Origin: Acidobacteriota bacterium
GTDB taxonomy: Bacteria > Acidobacteriota > Blastocatellia > Pyrinomonadales > Pyrinomonadaceae
Reading direction: 5' to 3'
Assembly (NCBI GenBank): GCA_025463135.1
Contig: JAOAPY010000032.1
Span: 169,456 to 233,455, forward strand
Length of the DNA stretch: 64,000 nt
A program made the translations under genes and the position numbers. Each line of letters starts with the position of its first letter. The stretch's first letter is position 1. Below are positions 29,757-37,777 of the stretch, piece after piece. The notes below the pieces were generated by a model. That model was not told the origin of the DNA, searched no databases, and saw nothing but the letters and a program-made list of their open reading frames with translations.

Positions 29757-29860
29757 CTGAAGAGTTTTCACACAGCGGGTTGAAGCCAGAGAATCGGATT
29801 TTCCAGAAAGGCGCCAGGACATGTGATGACGATCCAGCACAGCTCGCACTTCATACTTCA

Positions 29861-31195
29861 TTGACCACCCCCAGCCAACTAAAACGACAAATCGGAATTC
29901 GCACGGCTACTGCGCTGGTTGTCGGCGAAGTCATTGCCGTCGGCATCTTTCTAACACCGGCGGGCATGGCTAAATCGTTGGGCTCGCCATTTTGGCTGCT
30001 CATGGTGTGGTTGGCGATGGGAGCAATGGCTGCGTGCGGCGCCCTCTGTTATGGCGAATTAGCGGCGCGCTATCCGGAAGCCGGCGGCGGCTATGTTTAT
30101 TTGCGTGAAGCCTACGGAAGGCCGCTGGCTTTTTTGTATGGCTGGATGGCGTTGCTGGTGATGGATCCTGGTCTGACGGCAGCTCTCGGCCTGGGGATGG
30201 CGAGTTATGCGGGATTCATATTTGGTCTTTCACCAATAGCGATAAAGATGCTGGCCATTGGCGCCATCATCTTGCTGGCCCTGGTCAACATTCGAGGCGT
30301 GAAGCTCGGCGCTGCCCTGCTGCGTTGGCTGACTGTTTTGAAGCTGGGTCTGCTTCTCTTTTTGCTGCTCTGGGGGTTCGGCTTCCAGCTCGGTCACTGG
30401 TCCAACTTTACGCCGTTCATCGCCCAGAGGGCACATTCCGCCCCGTTGATGGCAGGACTTGCCGGCGGATTGGTGGCAGCATTTTTCTCGTTTGGCGGTT
30501 GGTGGGATGTCACGAAGCTGGCCGGCGAGGTACGCGATCCGGCGCGCACGCTGCCCCGAGCGCTACTGTACGGCGTGGTGATCGTCACACTCGTTTACAT
30601 CTTAACCAGCGCCGTATTTCTCTATCTGGTGCCGCTGGAATCAGTGACCGCGGGCGAAACCTTTGCGGCCCAGGCCGGCGAAGCACTCTTTGGTAGAGCC
30701 GGTGGCCGAGTGTTTTCCATAATCGTGATCGTTGCCGTCTTTGGCAGTCTGGCGGCAGTCATCATGTCGGCGCCGCGGGTGTATTTCGCAATGGCCCGAG
30801 ACGGGTTGTTCCTCCCCGCCGCTGCCAGGGTCCATGCGCGGTTCGGGACACCGATGCGCGCCATCGCATTGCAGGCCCTGCTTGCATCCGTGCTGGTAAT
30901 CGCCGGCGGTTTCAACGAGATAATTTCTTATTTCATTTTTGTCGTGGTGATCTTCATCGCGCTGACAGTGGCTGCTTTGTTTGTGCTGCGCCGCAAAGCA
31001 GCCGGCGCGATTCCTTATCGAACACCCGGCTACCCTTTGACGCCGATTGTGTTTCTCGTGCTGATTGCTCTCTTACTTTTTCTGTTGGCAAGTAACAATC
31101 TCCGTCAGTCATTATTGGGTGTGGCTGTGGTGCTGCTGGGCGTTCCGGTATACTACCTGCTGTTCCGTGACCAGGCTGCTCAACAACAACGATAG
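29861..31195 (+). CDS. APC-superfamily amino-acid permease
   Basis: The frame is open from ATG 29612, but the first part would translate the inverted-repeat element at 29612-29756. Homology to the family begins at about 29873 (SQLKRQIGIRTATALVVGEVIAVGIFL), so I propose TTG 29861 (MTTPSQL..., 444 residues); TTG 29780 is another option and the start is uncertain. Twelve membrane helices are expected. The GxGIF-like first helix (EVIAVGIFLTPAGMAKSLGSP) and FFSFGGWWDVTKLAGEVRDPART identify an amino-acid/polyamine/organocation carrier of the LAT/APC type. Substrate not predictable. It is followed after 12 bp by the selenoprotein gene. Confidence 0.85.
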   Translation: MTTPSQLKRQIGIRTATALVVGEVIAVGIFLTPAGMAKSLGSPFWLLMVWLAMGAMAACGALCYGELAARYPEAGGGYVYLREAYGRPLAFLYGWMALLVMDPGLTAALGLGMASYAGFIFGLSPIAIKMLAIGAIILLALVNIRGVKLGAALLRWLTVLKLGLLLFLLLWGFGFQLGHWSNFTPFIAQRAHSAPLMAGLAGGLVAAFFSFGGWWDVTKLAGEVRDPARTLPRALLYGVVIVTLVYILTSAVFLYLVPLESVTAGETFAAQAGEALFGRAGGRVFSIIVIVAVFGSLAAVIMSAPRVYFAMARDGLFLPAAARVHARFGTPMRAIALQALLASVLVIAGGFNEIISYFIFVVVIFIALTVAALFVLRRKAAGAIPYRTPGYPLTPIVFLVLIALLLFLLASNNLRQSLLGVAVVLLGVPVYYLLFRDQAAQQQR

Positions 31196-31207
31196 GAAAA
31201 AGTTTCA

Positions 31208-31777
31208 ATGACCTGGATTAAGACCATTCCCATTGCCGAGGCTGATGAAAAGCTGCGTCACGCGATGGAAGCACAGCGTGATTTGTATCCGCTTGAATAC
31301 GCGGAGCCAATTCATCCCACGCCCGACGGCCAGACGTCCGGCATCGTTGCTTCGCACAGTTTGATTCCCGACGCGCTCTACCACGCCTTCGCGACTTTCG
31401 GATCTCTGATGTCGCCGGATCTCCCACTGACCAGGCGACAGCATGAAATGATTACGACCGTGGTGTCGGTCACCAACCGTTGTCATTATTGAATCGAATC
31501 TCACGCAGAGTTTCTGCGTCGCGTTACCTTAGATGAAGAGTTGGTTAAGGCGTTACAGGACGACTATAAGACCGCGCCCATTTCCGAGCAGGATCGGGTC
31601 ATGTTGGACTACGTGGCCCAGTTGACGCGCGATGCTACACGCATCTCGTCACAGGACCATGAGAATATGCGGGCGAACGGTTTTGATGATCAGGCTATTC
31701 TGCAGATCACTCTGATCGCTTCTTGGTTTAACTACATCAATCGTGTAGCCGATGCGTTGGGAGTGGGCAGAGACTGA
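31208..31777 (+). CDS. AhpD-like peroxidase-related selenoprotein, TGA at codon 95 read as selenocysteine
   Basis: The frame from ATG 31208 meets a TGA at 31490-31492 and then stays open to the stop at 31775-31777, giving 189 residues if the TGA is read, the normal length for the carboxymuconolactone-decarboxylase/AhpD-like peroxidase-related family. The sequence before ([21 protein letters not shown]) and after ([18 protein letters not shown]) joins into the family active site CxxCxxxH with Sec in the second Cys position: C92-H-Y-U95-I-E-S-H99. Seventeen bases after the TGA is a perfect 7-bp stem-loop (see 31503). Predicted role: thiol/selenol-based peroxide reduction in the cytoplasm. It follows the permease by 12 bp. 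A nonsense-mutated pseudogene is the alternative, but position, length and stem-loop favour Sec. Confidence 0.85.
31503..31519 (+). promoter_or_regulatory. Putative bacterial SECIS stem-loop
   Basis: ACGCAGA (31503-31509), loop GTT (31510-31512) and TCTGCGT (31513-31519) form a perfect 7-bp hairpin inside the coding frame (residues HAEFLR). The first loop base is G, and 17 bases lie between the TGA and that G; bacterial SECIS elements bound by SelB have an apical-loop G about 16-37 nt downstream of the UGA. Confidence 0.75.
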
Positions 31778-32023
31778 GAGGTCCATCTCAGTTCCGGAGT
31801 GACTGTGACGAGCTAAAATCGGAGGACGTTCCAGGAAATTCTGATTAAGTATATTGACGCTTAACGTCGCGATGACTTTGGCCCGGCGTTTCCAGGCAGG
31901 GGTAGCGTCTAAGAGGTTTTCGCGTCGCGTCGCTACGCCTGACGCTTCCTCTGGTTTAGAGCCTTCCTCTTCGTCGCAACATCGTCGAGGTAATCCGCAC
32001 GGCCTCCATGATCCGTAACGCGT

Positions 32024-32584
32024 TTAGAAGATGTTAAAGGACATCTCCATTCCCACCTTGTACGGCACAAATTTCCGATCCTTCACTGCGGGCAGGAATA
32101 TTGTTTGACGCGCGGCATCGGCCGCTCTTTCGTCGAGGCCGTGTCCCAGACCTTTAATAATCCCGACTTCGCCAATGAATCCATCAGCTCGCAACTCGAC
32201 AGAGAGTGTGACCACGCCGTTGATTTTTTCGACCCGCGCCTCTTGTTCATAGGTGGGTACGGACTTGCTCAAAATGAATGGCTTCGTATCGGGGACCGGT
32301 GGTTGATAAGATTTTTCCTGACCCAACTGCATCAGGTCAAGAAATACCTGGGCTTCTTTCCTTCGTCCCTTTTCTTTTTTTACGGATTTGGCAGCTTGCT
32401 GGACGTCCTGCCACCATTTGGCCTCTTCTGGACTACACGGCAGGCTGGCGTCCGGTATCTCGCGATTACGCGACGTCTGTAAAATTGCCCGTTTCGCCGT
32501 CTGTGACTGGATCGGAACGACACCAACAGCCAGGAACAATAGCAAGACCGCCTTGAGGCGGTGTGGTTTTAACGAACTTAGCAT
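32024..32584 (-). CDS. Secreted protein with TonB C-terminal domain
   Basis: I start at the ATG ending at 32584 (186 residues); the frame extends 11 codons further but the hydrophobic leader begins here (SSLKPHRLKAVLLLFLAVGV, cleavage near IQSQ). The last 90 residues are a TonB C-terminal fold (VEKINGVVTLSVELRADGFIGEVGIIKGLGHGLDE..., ending AVKDRKFVPYKVGMEMSF). Unlike true TonB it has no Pro-rich spacer and the leader looks cleavable, a type common in Acidobacteria. It may bind TonB-box regions in the periplasm, or use the domain for other partners. Confidence 0.82.
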   Translation of the reverse strand: MLSSLKPHRLKAVLLLFLAVGVVPIQSQTAKRAILQTSRNREIPDASLPCSPEEAKWWQDVQQAAKSVKKEKGRRKEAQVFLDLMQLGQEKSYQPPVPDTKPFILSKSVPTYEQEARVEKINGVVTLSVELRADGFIGEVGIIKGLGHGLDERAADAARQTIFLPAVKDRKFVPYKVGMEMSFNIF

Positions 32585-32969
32585 CGAAAACTCCCGTCGT
32601 TTTTGGTTAGCTGCCAACTTCTTTACGTGCTTTGCGGCTTGGCGGGAAATTCTTTATCGCCCTCTCCCGCAAAGACGCAAAGACGCAAAAAAACCTTTTC
32701 GGTCTGAGGCGTCGCCTCGCTAGTATAGACTTAAAATAAAGGCCGCCGTTATCGATATTGACAACTTGCGGCCACCCAAAGTAAAGTTGCCGCATCAATT
32801 CCCAACGAAAACTGATTGGCATGAACAGCGACGCAATCACAATTTTGATTCAAAGCAGCTTTGATCGGACCCGCGTCCCGATGTGTTGTTGCATGTGTTA
32901 TAGGTGCACAAACGAGCGGACCGGGCCTGACATAGACTGACTTAATCTCATATGTACAAGCCAACAGGA
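32585..32969. other. Gap holding a CGCAAAGACGC repeat and a possible leader or small-RNA region
   Basis: At 32637-32695 there is a diverged copy of the repeat also seen at 12212 (CTTTGCGGCTTGGCGGGAAA and CCCGCAAAGACGCAAAG). From about 32740 to 32969 I see no gene, but the stretch ends in an intrinsic terminator at 32970, so it could be a small RNA or the untranslated leader of the ATP-grasp operon. I could not match it to a known riboswitch. Confidence 0.45.
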
Positions 32970-32996
32970 GCCGCTCAATTGAGCGGCCTTTTTTGT
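32970..32996 (+). terminator. Intrinsic terminator or attenuator upstream of the ATP-grasp gene
   Basis: GCCGCTCAATTGAGCGGC (32970-32987) is a perfect 18-base palindrome followed by CTTTTTTG. It ends about 30 bases before the ATP-grasp start at 33027 on the same strand, so it either ends a short upstream transcript or attenuates the operon. Confidence 0.7.
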
Positions 32997-33026
32997 TGTG
33001 CGCAGAACGATAACATTAGGAGATGC

Positions 33027-34028
33027 ATGACCACCGAAGCAAAAACAATTGCCATTTATTACGAACACCCGGATTGGTTTCGCTTACTCTTTGCGGAACT
33101 CGACCGGCGTCATCTGCACTATCAACGAGTCGAGGCTGCGCGGCATCAATATGATCCTGACGAAATGGAAAATGAGTTTTCGCTGCTATTCAATCGCATG
33201 AGCCCCTCAGCCTATTTGCGCGGCAACGGCCAGGGCATTTTCTATACGGTCGACTATTTGGAGCATCTTGAGCGGCTTGGCGTAAGGGTCATCAACGGTC
33301 GCGAGGCATTTACGATCGAGACTTCGAAAGCGCGGCAACTGTCGCTGCTTAAATCGCTGGGCCTCGGTTATCCGCGTGCGCGTGTGATTAATCATCCGGC
33401 ACTTGCACCCCAGGCAGCGCGCGGATTGCGTTTTCCCATTGTCGTGAAGGCGAACATTGGCGGCAGCGGCGCCGGCGTGGTGCGTTATGATTCGCCGGAG
33501 TCACTGGAACGGGCCGTCGGCGCGGGGACGATCGATCTGGGCATCGACAACACGGCGCTGGTGCAGGAGTTCATTCCTGCTCGCGAAGGCCACATCACCC
33601 GGGTGGAAACACTGAACGGTAAATATCTATACGCGATCAAGGTTTTCACCTCGGGGGATAATTTCAATCTCTGTCCCGCCGACATTTGCCAGACGACCGA
33701 TGGCCTTGAGCTGACGCGCCTGGCTTGCCCTATCGATGCGCCACGAAGCGGGCTGCAAGTCGAAGCCTACACACCGCCGGACGAAGTAATCGACGCGGTT
33801 GAGCGCATCGTACAAACAGCGCAGATTGATGTCGGCGGCGTCGAATACATCATTGATGATCGCGATGGCTCGCTGCTCTATTACGATATCAACGCCTTGT
33901 CCAACTTTGTTGCCGATGCTAGTCGAGTAATAGGTTTTGATCCGCATGAACGGCTGGTCGACTTTCTGGAAGAGGAGGCAAACAAATGCGCTATGGTTAC
34001 TGGCTACCAGTTTTCGGCGGCTGGCTGA
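33027..34028 (+). CDS. ATP-grasp (RimK-like) ligase of unknown substrate
   Basis: ATG 33027 has AGGAG a few bases before it; an upstream start at 32952 would translate the terminator hairpin and is rejected. The 333-residue protein has a pre-ATP-grasp domain (residues 1-95), a central domain with ETSKARQLSLLKSLGLGYPRA, the ATP-binding glycine-rich loop VVKANIGGSGAGVVRY (about 142-157) and the metal site DIGGVEYI-like (DVGGVEYIIDDRDG...YYDINALSNF, with Asp/Asn ligands). This is the fold of RimK-type enzymes that form amide bonds via an acyl phosphate. The 3' end overlaps the next gene by 43 bp. The acceptor and acid are unknown. Confidence 0.85.
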   Translation: MTTEAKTIAIYYEHPDWFRLLFAELDRRHLHYQRVEAARHQYDPDEMENEFSLLFNRMSPSAYLRGNGQGIFYTVDYLEHLERLGVRVINGREAFTIETSKARQLSLLKSLGLGYPRARVINHPALAPQAARGLRFPIVVKANIGGSGAGVVRYDSPESLERAVGAGTIDLGIDNTALVQEFIPAREGHITRVETLNGKYLYAIKVFTSGDNFNLCPADICQTTDGLELTRLACPIDAPRSGLQVEAYTPPDEVIDAVERIVQTAQIDVGGVEYIIDDRDGSLLYYDINALSNFVADASRVIGFDPHERLVDFLEEEANKCAMVTGYQFSAAG

Positions 34029-35026
34029 GAAATGTCGAAGATGAAGGGATGGAAGCATCCTGGGAATACAACAGCCGGCTGGCGCGGCGCAGCGAAGAGA
34101 TTGGTTATGATTTAACCCTAATCGCGGAGTTGAATCTAAACGATATCAAAGGCATCCACGCGCCATCGCTGGACGCCTGGTCTACCGCGGCGGCCCTGGC
34201 GGCAGTAACCAAACGTCTCGAATTGATGGTGGCAGTGCGACCGACGTTTCACCAGCCGGCCTTGCTCGCCAAACAAGCGGCGAACATCGATCACATCAGC
34301 CAAGGACGGCTCTCGCTTAACGTCGTCTCGTCGTGGTGGGCGGATGAAGCGAGGAAATACGGCGTGCAGTTCGAGCAGCACGAGGATCGCTATGCCCGCA
34401 CCGCCGAGTGGTTGGAAGTGGTCGATGCACTGTGGCGGCAGGATCATTTTTCTTTTGCCGGCGAGCACTACCGTCTCGAGGATTGTGTTCTGCAGCCCAA
34501 ACCGCAGTCACAGCCTCGCCCGACCATCTATGCGGGCGGCGAATCAGAAGCCGCGAAAGAGTTGATCGCACGACAATGCGATGCCTATGTAATGCATGGA
34601 GACGAGCCGGCACGCGTGCGCGAAAAAATCGCAGACCTCTCTGCACGGCGCGAGCGACTGGCATTGCCGCCTTTGCAGTTTGGCGTCGCGGCGTTCTCCA
34701 TTGTTCGGAATACACCGGAGCAAGCGCAAAGGGAATTGGCGCGCATCACAAATGTCCAACAGTCCGCGGCGGGCTACGAAAATTATCAGCAGTGGCTGGC
34801 GGGAACTCAACTCGAGCAGCAAGTCTCACTCGAAGACTATTCGGTTTCGAATCGTGGTCTGCGCGCTGGTTTGATTGGGAGCCCGGAGCAGGTCGCCGAG
34901 CGCATTGCGGAGTTTGCAGCGGCTGGAGTTGATTTGCTCCTGCTGCAATGCAGCCCGCAGCTGGAAGAGATGGAGCGCTTTGCAGAAACAATAATTCGGC
35001 CGACGGCAGCGTCAGCTGCAGCGTGA
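33986..35026 (+). CDS. LLM-class flavin-dependent monooxygenase (SsuD/SfnG-like)
   Basis: A 346-residue luciferase-like (beta/alpha)8 protein starting inside the end of the ATP-grasp gene, in a different frame. The N-terminus (MRYGYWLPVFGGWLRNVEDE) and SLNVVSSWWADEARKYGVQFEQHEDRYART...EWLEVVDALW are typical of the FMNH2-dependent alkanesulfonate/dimethylsulfone monooxygenase branch. Such enzymes use reduced flavin and oxygen to cleave C-S bonds or oxidise small organics. No flavin reductase or sulfonate transporter is present here, so sulfur scavenging is not supported by context; a joint pathway with the overlapping ATP-grasp enzyme is more likely. Confidence 0.88.
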   Translation: MRYGYWLPVFGGWLRNVEDEGMEASWEYNSRLARRSEEIGYDLTLIAELNLNDIKGIHAPSLDAWSTAAALAAVTKRLELMVAVRPTFHQPALLAKQAANIDHISQGRLSLNVVSSWWADEARKYGVQFEQHEDRYARTAEWLEVVDALWRQDHFSFAGEHYRLEDCVLQPKPQSQPRPTIYAGGESEAAKELIARQCDAYVMHGDEPARVREKIADLSARRERLALPPLQFGVAAFSIVRNTPEQAQRELARITNVQQSAAGYENYQQWLAGTQLEQQVSLEDYSVSNRGLRAGLIGSPEQVAERIAEFAAAGVDLLLLQCSPQLEEMERFAETIIRPTAASAAA

Positions 35027-35181
35027 TGAATGGCGCCGGCACCGCGAGCGCAATCCAGGTTACAAGTGTTTAGGGTACCGACTGCAGTCGGGTTCGCTTA
35101 TAGCCGCAACCCGCGAGAGCGGGTGTCAGCATAAAGCCTGGGGTGAAGCGCAGCGGAACCCCAAGGTAGCAAACGCGAATT

Positions 35182-35286
35182 GATCCGAGCCCACAAAGTG
35201 GGCGACAGAGATTAGTATGAAGGCCAGTAATTCTTCGAAGCTGAATGTTTCATTAGTTCTGTCGCCCACTTCGTGGGCTCGGGATC
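35182..35286. repeat. 105-bp inverted-repeat element, GAGCCCAC family
   Basis: GATCCGAGCCCACAAAGTGG (from 35182, running on to GCGACAGA) is complementary to TCTGTCGCCCACTTCGTGGG (35258 onward, ending CTCGGGATC). Arms are about 28 nt with 48 bp between, and each arm contains a smaller CCCAC-TTCG/AAA-GTGGG hairpin. Confidence 0.75.
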
Positions 35287-35309
35287 AATAGGCCTGACAG
35301 GCCCGAAGC

Positions 35310-35483
35310 GCCGGCATTCAATAGCCACGTCCGTGAGGGCGTGGATAAGCAAGCCTGCCTTCGGTTGAGGCCTGAAAGGGCCGACACTTTTGCCGATCTA
35401 TCATGCTTGTTCCGCACCTACGGCGCTCAATAATTCCAGGACATCATTCCACGCTCTGACGGACGTGGCTACTGAATACCGGC
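35310..35483. repeat. 174-bp inverted-repeat element with 35-nt arms
   Basis: 35310-35344 (GCCGGCATTCAATAGCCACG...) and 35449-35483 (...GGACGTGGCTACTGAATACC GGC) are complementary except for a few positions. GGCCTGACAGGCC-type hairpins flank it (35291, 35480). It adjoins the preceding element directly; 35027-35528 contains only repeats and no gene. Confidence 0.7.
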
Positions 35484-35501
35484 CCTTTGGGCCTAAGTGA
35501 T

Positions 35502-35522
35502 CGACAAACTGAAGTTTGTCGG
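35502..35522. repeat. Single GACAAACT-family palindrome
   Basis: CGACAAACTGAAGTTTGTCG, same family as 2802, immediately downstream of the minus-strand hydrolase stop. Confidence 0.75.
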
Positions 35523-35528
35523 ACTTAT

Positions 35529-36569
35529 TCATCGCGTACGATAACTGCGGCTGATCTTCCGGGCGGGTATCTCGACGGTATACGACTTGCCATCAGCGGC
35601 AACTGAAAGTTTGATGAAGTCGCCCTTGCACTCTTCCAGATCGTTGGCGACGAAATCCGCGGGCGCATTGTCATTAGCGGTTGTTTGCACGTTGCGGTGA
35701 AGTTGATACACGGCTTCAGCCTCGGCTTTTAACGTAGCGAACGTCCGCGCCTCACCGCCTTTGCGTGGTCCATTGTTGATAATCGCTACGCGCGGCTTGA
35801 GCCCGCGAATCAGCGCCGGATTATTGCTGTTGTCCACGCCGTGATGGTCTACCTGATAGACATCCACCGGGCCGGGCAGGTTTTTCGGGCATACCAGCCG
35901 ATTCTCAACATTCCACGTCAAGTCGCCGCCGTCGAAGAATTTGAAATTCCCGAAGCTGAGCAGGAAACCAATACTGTTGGCGTTGTCCGTCTTGTCTTCG
36001 GCAACCGCCTGGAAGTTCGGACCACAGGGCCGGATTTGTGGCGAGGCCGTCTTCTCTCCAAGCACAACACCACCGGCGGCCAGCACCCGCACTTGCAGCG
36101 GCGGCAGATACTTCACCGGCGGGCGCAACTTAATAACATCACCGGGCTTCAGCACCACCGCATTGTTTTGTACGGTTTGTCGATAAGCTTCGAGTAACTC
36201 TGGTTGTATGTCCGGTGTCAGCGTCGCGGGCAATCCATGATCGTAATAGTGCTTCACCGGTATCAACCGGGCCAATGTCGGAATACCTCCGAGGTGATCG
36301 CGATGCCAGTGAGTAGTGACGTAGTGATCGATCTGTGAGAGTCCGGCGACGTCGCGGGCGACATGCGCGATACGCGCCGGGTCGCGATCGCCGGGAAAGC
36401 CCGAGTCAATCAACAGTGATTCACCCAGGGGCGTTACGATCAAAGTTGCCGCGCCGCCTTCGACATCGATGAAGTAAATATCCAGGGTCCTGGGCGTCGC
36501 CCGCACCAGCTGTGTCGGGACGAGCAATGAGGCAAGCAGGGTCAACGTCAAGTATAGGTTCCGATTCAT
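35529..36569 (-). CDS. Secreted MBL-fold metallo-hydrolase
   Basis: A 346-residue protein with a signal peptide (to about residue 24, VRA-TPRTL). The metallo-beta-lactamase metal motif H87-W-H89-R-D91-H92 (TTHWHRDHLGG) and the leading strand LDIYFIDVEGGAATLI with LLIDSGFPG are intact; later ligands lie in FFDGGDLTWN and VYQVDHHG. The overall pattern resembles the MBL domain of ComEC/Rec2-like proteins, here as a stand-alone exported hydrolase. Substrate unknown. It is monocistronic, next to a repeat-filled gap. Confidence 0.88.
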   Translation of the reverse strand: MNRNLYLTLTLLASLLVPTQLVRATPRTLDIYFIDVEGGAATLIVTPLGESLLIDSGFPGDRDPARIAHVARDVAGLSQIDHYVTTHWHRDHLGGIPTLARLIPVKHYYDHGLPATLTPDIQPELLEAYRQTVQNNAVVLKPGDVIKLRPPVKYLPPLQVRVLAAGGVVLGEKTASPQIRPCGPNFQAVAEDKTDNANSIGFLLSFGNFKFFDGGDLTWNVENRLVCPKNLPGPVDVYQVDHHGVDNSNNPALIRGLKPRVAIINNGPRKGGEARTFATLKAEAEAVYQLHRNVQTTANDNAPADFVANDLEECKGDFIKLSVAADGKSYTVEIPARKISRSYRTR

Positions 36570-36808
36570 AAGGAATATCCTCCGGCTAATGTGTGGGGTC
36601 TACTGAAATAGCTACCCTTCGTCAAGGGAGCCCTCGGTTACGGAATCGGGAGCGGTAGCGACCGGATCCGAGTCTCACCTCGTTTTTTTGACCGGCGTTC
36701 TTCTGCGAGAGTGTTGGTTGAAAGTTGATCGCAGGGCCCGGTCGTTACCGCACCCCGTTCTGTATCCACTCTTATGTCACCCCGAACTAAATCAAACTGA
36801 ATTAGTAC

Positions 36809-37777
36809 TCAACTTTGCTTCGCGTAAATTGCTTCTTCGATCAACGCCACTGTTTTCCCAGACTCTCCGCTGACCGCCGGTTCACGGTCATTTAATACGG
36901 CAGCCACGAAATCTTCAATCAGTGGTTGATGAAGGTTAGCCGCGGGCGGATGGGCTTCGGTGCGCTCGGCGTTGCCGGCAATGATTCGCAGCGTTCCCTC
37001 GTTTAACTTCGGCACATGAATCGATCCCTTTGAGCCAAAGATCTCCAGTGTGTCATGTGGCTCGTGGATCGCATGTGAGACGGTCAAGGTTCCGCAGGTT
37101 CCCGATTCAAAGCGAAACAGTGCCGCCGCTGTGTCCTCGACTTCGCGATTGAACAGGACGTTCGCCATCAACCCCTTGACCTGGGTAATGGGCCCAAAGA
37201 GATGAAGCAGTACCTCAATTCTGTGGCAGCCAAAGTCGAACATGGGCCCACCGCCGGCAATATTTTTGTTCAATAACCACGCGCGTGGATTATCAACCTG
37301 CGGCTCAAACCACTCAAAAGCATTGATCTGCGCCATGACTGGCGTGCCAATCTCACCCGAATCAACGATGGCTTTTATTCGTCGGATGGCGGGATAGAAG
37401 TGGCGATAATAAGCGATACCGAGTTTTATGCCATTGGCTCGACAGGCAACGATCATGCGCTCGCACTCAGACGCATTCAGAGCCATCGGTTTTTCACACA
37501 ACACGTGCTTGCCGGCTGCGGCTGCGGCGATGGTTTGCTCAGCGTGCAGGTGTACGGGCGTCGCAACATACACCGCATCGATCTCGTCATCGAGCAAGAG
37601 ATCCTGCCAGCTCGCATACCACCTTCGTGCCCCGAATTCTTTGGCGAATGATTCGGCCAGATGAGATTGTGCGCGGCTGATTGCTATCAGCTCGCAAACG
37701 GATGAATCACGCAACGCGGGCGCAATACGCTTCCGCGCGATATCACCGCAACCAATAAGTCCCCATCTGAGCTTCAT
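36809..37777 (-). CDS. Gfo/Idh/MocA-family oxidoreductase
   Basis: The start is taken at the ATG ending at 37777, preceded on its strand by GGGAG, giving 322 residues (MKLRWGLIGCGDIARKRIAP). The Rossmann motif GLIGCGDIA, the family motif CEKPMALN (EKP with catalytic Lys) and a GGGPMFDFGCHRIEVLL segment with the conserved D-x3-H are present. Family members oxidise or reduce sugars and cyclitols with NAD(P). The local context of sugar genes fits, but the substrate is not deducible. Confidence 0.92.
   Translation of the reverse strand: MKLRWGLIGCGDIARKRIAPALRDSSVCELIAISRAQSHLAESFAKEFGARRWYASWQDLLLDDEIDAVYVATPVHLHAEQTIAAAAAGKHVLCEKPMALNASECERMIVACRANGIKLGIAYYRHFYPAIRRIKAIVDSGEIGTPVMAQINAFEWFEPQVDNPRAWLLNKNIAGGGPMFDFGCHRIEVLLHLFGPITQVKGLMANVLFNREVEDTAAALFRFESGTCGTLTVSHAIHEPHDTLEIFGSKGSIHVPKLNEGTLRIIAGNAERTEAHPPAANLHQPLIEDFVAAVLNDREPAVSGESGKTVALIEEAIYAKQS

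Noticed and set aside
31490..31492. Reading the TGA as a simple nonsense mutation (pseudogene)
   Set aside because: The stop falls exactly on the active-site Cys position, the frame and family homology continue intact to a normal length, and a hairpin lies at SECIS distance. Chance alone is a poor explanation, although not excluded without the genome's Sec genes.
32952..33026. Upstream ATG extension of the ATP-grasp protein
   Set aside because: It would translate the terminator hairpin and T-run; ATG 33027 has its own ribosome-binding site and begins the conserved domain.
33986..35026. Assigning the flavin monooxygenase to alkanesulfonate or dimethylsulfone use
   Set aside because: No flavin reductase, ABC transporter or sulfur gene is nearby, and its overlap with an ATP-grasp gene suggests another pathway.
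35182..35483. CRISPR-like array
   Set aside because: The repeats are inverted pairs of different sequence and not regularly spaced direct repeats, and no cas gene is present.
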